Positions 62,038 through 64,000 of a stretch of DNA of 64,000 nucleotides are shown piece by piece (position 1 is the stretch's first letter; every line of letters starts with the position of its first letter). The translations under genes were made by a program, and so were the position numbers. The notes under the pieces are model-generated. The model saw only the letters and a list, made by a program, of their open reading frames with translations. It was not told where the DNA came from and searched no databases. Source of the stretch: WLMZ01 sp031367435 (GTDB lineage Bacteria > Actinomycetota > Acidimicrobiia > Acidimicrobiales > Ilumatobacteraceae); contig JANLPV010000199.1 in the NCBI GenBank assembly GCA_031367435.1, forward strand, positions 1 to 64,000. Direction: 5' to 3'.

Positions 62038-63528
62038 ATGCCAGTGGAACATTTCGACGTGCTCGTCGTGGGAGCTGGCATCTCCGGAATCGGTGCTGGC
62101 TATCACCTGCAGACGTTGTGCCCAGACCGCAGCTATGTGATCCTCGAAGGCCGCGCCGATATCGGTGGCACGTGGGACCTCTTTCGATATCCGGGCGTGC
62201 GTTCCGACAGCGACATGCACACGCTCGGTTACCGCTTCAAACCGTGGACCGCAGAGAAGTCGATCGCTGACGGCCCGTCGATTCTGCAGTACCTCCGTGA
62301 CACTACGACGGAGTTCGGCATCGATGGCCACATCCGGTTTCAGCATCGTGTCACCAAAGCCGAGTGGTCGAGCGACGATGCGCTCTGGCGTGTGAGCGCG
62401 GAGCGCACCGATACCGGCGCGATGTTGACGTTCACGTGCGGGTACCTGTTCATGTGCTCGGGCTATTACAGCTACAAACAGGGCTTCACCCCCGAGTTCG
62501 CGGGACGCGATCGATTCGACGGCACGGTCGTGCATCCGCAGGAGTGGCCGAACGACCTCGACTACAGCGGCAAGCTCGTTGTCGTGATCGGGTCCGGCGC
62601 AACCGCAATGACACTCATTCCCGCGATGTCCACATCGGCGGCACACATCACCATGCTGCAGCGCTCCCCCACCTACGTGGTGGCTGCACCCGACACCGAC
62701 ACAATCGCGAACGCGATGCGCAAGGTGTTGCCCGCCAAGACCGCCTACAAGCTCACCCGATTGAAGAACGTGACGCTGCAACAATTCATGTACAAGCGCA
62801 CGCGCACCCAACCGGCCAAGGTGAAGGCGTGGCTGATCGGCAAGGTGAGCAAGGCCCTCGGCGCCGACTTCGATGTCGTCACCCACTTCACGCCGAGCTA
62901 CAACCCGTGGGATCAGCGGTTGTGTCTCGTTCCCAATGGCGACCTGTTCACGGCAATCAAATCCGGTAGGGCCTCAGTCGTGACCGACACGATCGATTCG
63001 TTCACCGAGACAGGTGTCGCGCTCGCATCGGGGAAACACCTCGATGCCGACATCATCATCACAGCGACCGGCCTGCAGATGGTCACGTTGGGCGAGATGG
63101 ACTTCGTGGTCGATGGAGCGCCGGTCGACTTCTCGAGCACATGGACCTACAAGGGCTTTGCGTACTCAGATGTGCCGAACCTCGCGTCGTCGTTCGGGTA
63201 CATCAACGCGTCGTGGACGCTGCGCTCCGATCTCACGTGCGAGTACGTCTGCCGGTTGCTCAATCACATGCACAGCACCGACACCGTGCAATGCACACCA
63301 CGTCTACGCACCACCGACAATGCGATGCCCGAGCGCCCATGGATCGATGGATTTTCGGCGGGTTACATGCAACGCATGATGCACAAACTGCCACGACAGG
63401 GTGATCGCGAACCGTGGATCAATCCACAGAACTACAGTCGCGACAAGGCGATGTTTCGCAAGTCGCCCATTGTGGATGGCGCGATGCAATTCACGCGCGC
63501 ACGCATCGGCGTGGTGGCTCAGCCCTAG
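62038..63528 (+). CDS. flavin-dependent monooxygenase, Baeyer-Villiger/EthA type
   Basis: 496 residues. FAD motif VLVVGAGISGIGAGYHL, then DIGGTWDLFRYPGVRSDSD, NADPH motif VVVIGSGATAMTLIP. FAD and NADPH Rossmann folds as in EthA-like BVMOs. The ATG at 62038 has GGGGGA upstream; 62020 is an alternative. Likely oxygenates a ketone in the same pathway as the neighbouring CoA enzymes; substrate unknown. Ends overlapping the convergent acyl-CoA dehydrogenase. Confidence 0.9.
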   Translation: MPVEHFDVLVVGAGISGIGAGYHLQTLCPDRSYVILEGRADIGGTWDLFRYPGVRSDSDMHTLGYRFKPWTAEKSIADGPSILQYLRDTTTEFGIDGHIRFQHRVTKAEWSSDDALWRVSAERTDTGAMLTFTCGYLFMCSGYYSYKQGFTPEFAGRDRFDGTVVHPQEWPNDLDYSGKLVVVIGSGATAMTLIPAMSTSAAHITMLQRSPTYVVAAPDTDTIANAMRKVLPAKTAYKLTRLKNVTLQQFMYKRTRTQPAKVKAWLIGKVSKALGADFDVVTHFTPSYNPWDQRLCLVPNGDLFTAIKSGRASVVTDTIDSFTETGVALASGKHLDADIIITATGLQMVTLGEMDFVVDGAPVDFSSTWTYKGFAYSDVPNLASSFGYINASWTLRSDLTCEYVCRLLNHMHSTDTVQCTPRLRTTDNAMPERPWIDGFSAGYMQRMMHKLPRQGDREPWINPQNYSRDKAMFRKSPIVDGAMQFTRARIGVVAQP

Positions 63529-64000
63529 AGCGGCAGATCTCCGGTGGCCTTCTTTGTGCTGCCGTTGTCGTTCCACGCGGCGATGGTGCGTTGCGCAATG
63601 CGCATTTGGTGAATCTCGTCGGCGCCATCGGCAAATCGACTCCACCGTGCCTGCATCAGCATGCCGGCGAGCGGAGTATCGGTGGAGTAGCCGAGCGCAC
63701 CATGCACCTGCACCGCGCGGTCGATGATGCGCCACAAACTGTTCGCAACGAAGTGCTTCGCCATCGAGACCTCGCTGGTGAAATCCATCTTGTTCTCGAT
63801 CTTGTACGCGGCATGCAACACCATCAGCTTGCTCTGATACAACTCCATCGCCGAGTCCGCAATGAGCCATTGAATGCCCTGCTTTTCGGCCAGATACGAA
63901 CCGTGGCTGTAGCGCTCCATTGAGCGCTTCACCATCAGGTCAAGCGCCATCTCGGCTTGACCGAGCCAGCGCATGCAGTGCGCGAGACGGGCCGGGCCGA
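63525..64000 (-). CDS. acyl-CoA dehydrogenase, C-terminal part (start outside window)
   Basis: The frame is open to the right edge, so the N-terminal domain lies beyond 64000. The ~158 residues seen match the C-terminal helical domain: CMRWLGQAEMALDLM, then MAKHFVANSLWRIIDRAVQV, QVHGALGYSTDTPLAGM with the catalytic-region turn, and DGADEIHQMRIAQ. FAD enzyme of beta-oxidation-like steps; acyl preference unknown. Confidence 0.9.
   Translation of the reverse strand, partial: GPARLAHCMRWLGQAEMALDLMVKRSMERYSHGSYLAEKQGIQWLIADSAMELYQSKLMVLHAAYKIENKMDFTSEVSMAKHFVANSLWRIIDRAVQVHGALGYSTDTPLAGMLMQARWSRFADGADEIHQMRIAQRTIAAWNDNGSTKKATGDLPL

Overview
The window reads as a chromosomal segment of a moderately GC-rich actinobacterium. 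The best guess is class Acidimicrobiia (Ilumatobacter-like); this is inference from gene order and protein style, not from a marker-gene tree. Supporting signs are an mtrA/mtrB/lpqB-like set, two F420-type luciferase-like oxidoreductases, a pdtaR-polA-rpsA-coaE-uvrB-uvrA order like that of mycobacteria, many GTG/TTG starts and ATGA-type gene overlaps. Almost everything is ordinary core chromosome. The only mobile-element trace is the C-terminal end of a large serine recombinase at the left edge, running into a tRNA-Leu gene.

Layout. 1-423: recombinase tail and tRNA-Leu(GAG). 453-9855 (minus): secG, a five-gene dipeptide/oligopeptide ABC operon (dppABCDF-like) and tpiA-pgk-gap; the transporter separates tpiA from secG, which are normally adjacent. 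9935-11545 (minus): rapZ and a methyltransferase. 11571-12669 (plus): a yybP-ykoY manganese riboswitch and its terC gene. 12748-22141: a luciferase-like oxidoreductase, uvrC, a pseudo-rhomboid, uvrA, uvrB and coaE. 22184-24657: a NarL-type two-component pair inserted between coaE and rpsA. 24724-30581 (minus): rpsA, a methyltransferase, polA, pdtaR and a small coiled-coil protein. 30653-34659: malQ, an exported 20-repeat calcium-binding-type protein, an MDMPI/DinB-like protein and tRNA-Leu(CAA).

34864-39219 (plus): a type II fatty-acid operon fabD-fabH-fabG-acpP-fabF in which FabD carries a biotinyl/lipoyl-like tail; fabZ and bcp follow on the opposite strand. 40125-40786 is a 660-bp gene-free, hairpin-rich stretch ending in a plus-strand terminator. 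40787-45040 (minus): a HIT-like small protein, trpA-trpB-trpF-trpC and an antibiotic-biosynthesis-monooxygenase-fold protein. 45153-47263: an OmpR-type response regulator and kinase. 47260-49886 (minus): glyS, recO and a degenerate cis-prenyltransferase. 50092-52713 (plus): uppS and a DinG helicase. 52676-56058: an mtrA-like regulator, then divergently a STAS protein, an mtrB-like kinase and an lpqB-like lipoprotein. 56144-56983: era. 57065-64000: acyl-CoA metabolism (two acyl-CoA synthetases, a MaoC hydratase, a luciferase-like oxidoreductase, a Baeyer-Villiger-type monooxygenase and a truncated acyl-CoA dehydrogenase).

The most interesting observation is at 49317-50766. The catalytic UppS lacks the C-terminal RxG motif and the conserved Glu before it. 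A divergently encoded, catalytically dead cis-prenyltransferase homologue has both. This is the complementary pattern of the eukaryotic DHDDS/NgBR heteromer, and it suggests a two-subunit bacterial undecaprenyl (or longer) diphosphate synthase. Secondary points are the SD-sequestering manganese riboswitch of terC, the FabD fusion, the likely unannotated RNA at 40.3-40.7 kb, and many short tandem repeats in intergenic gaps.
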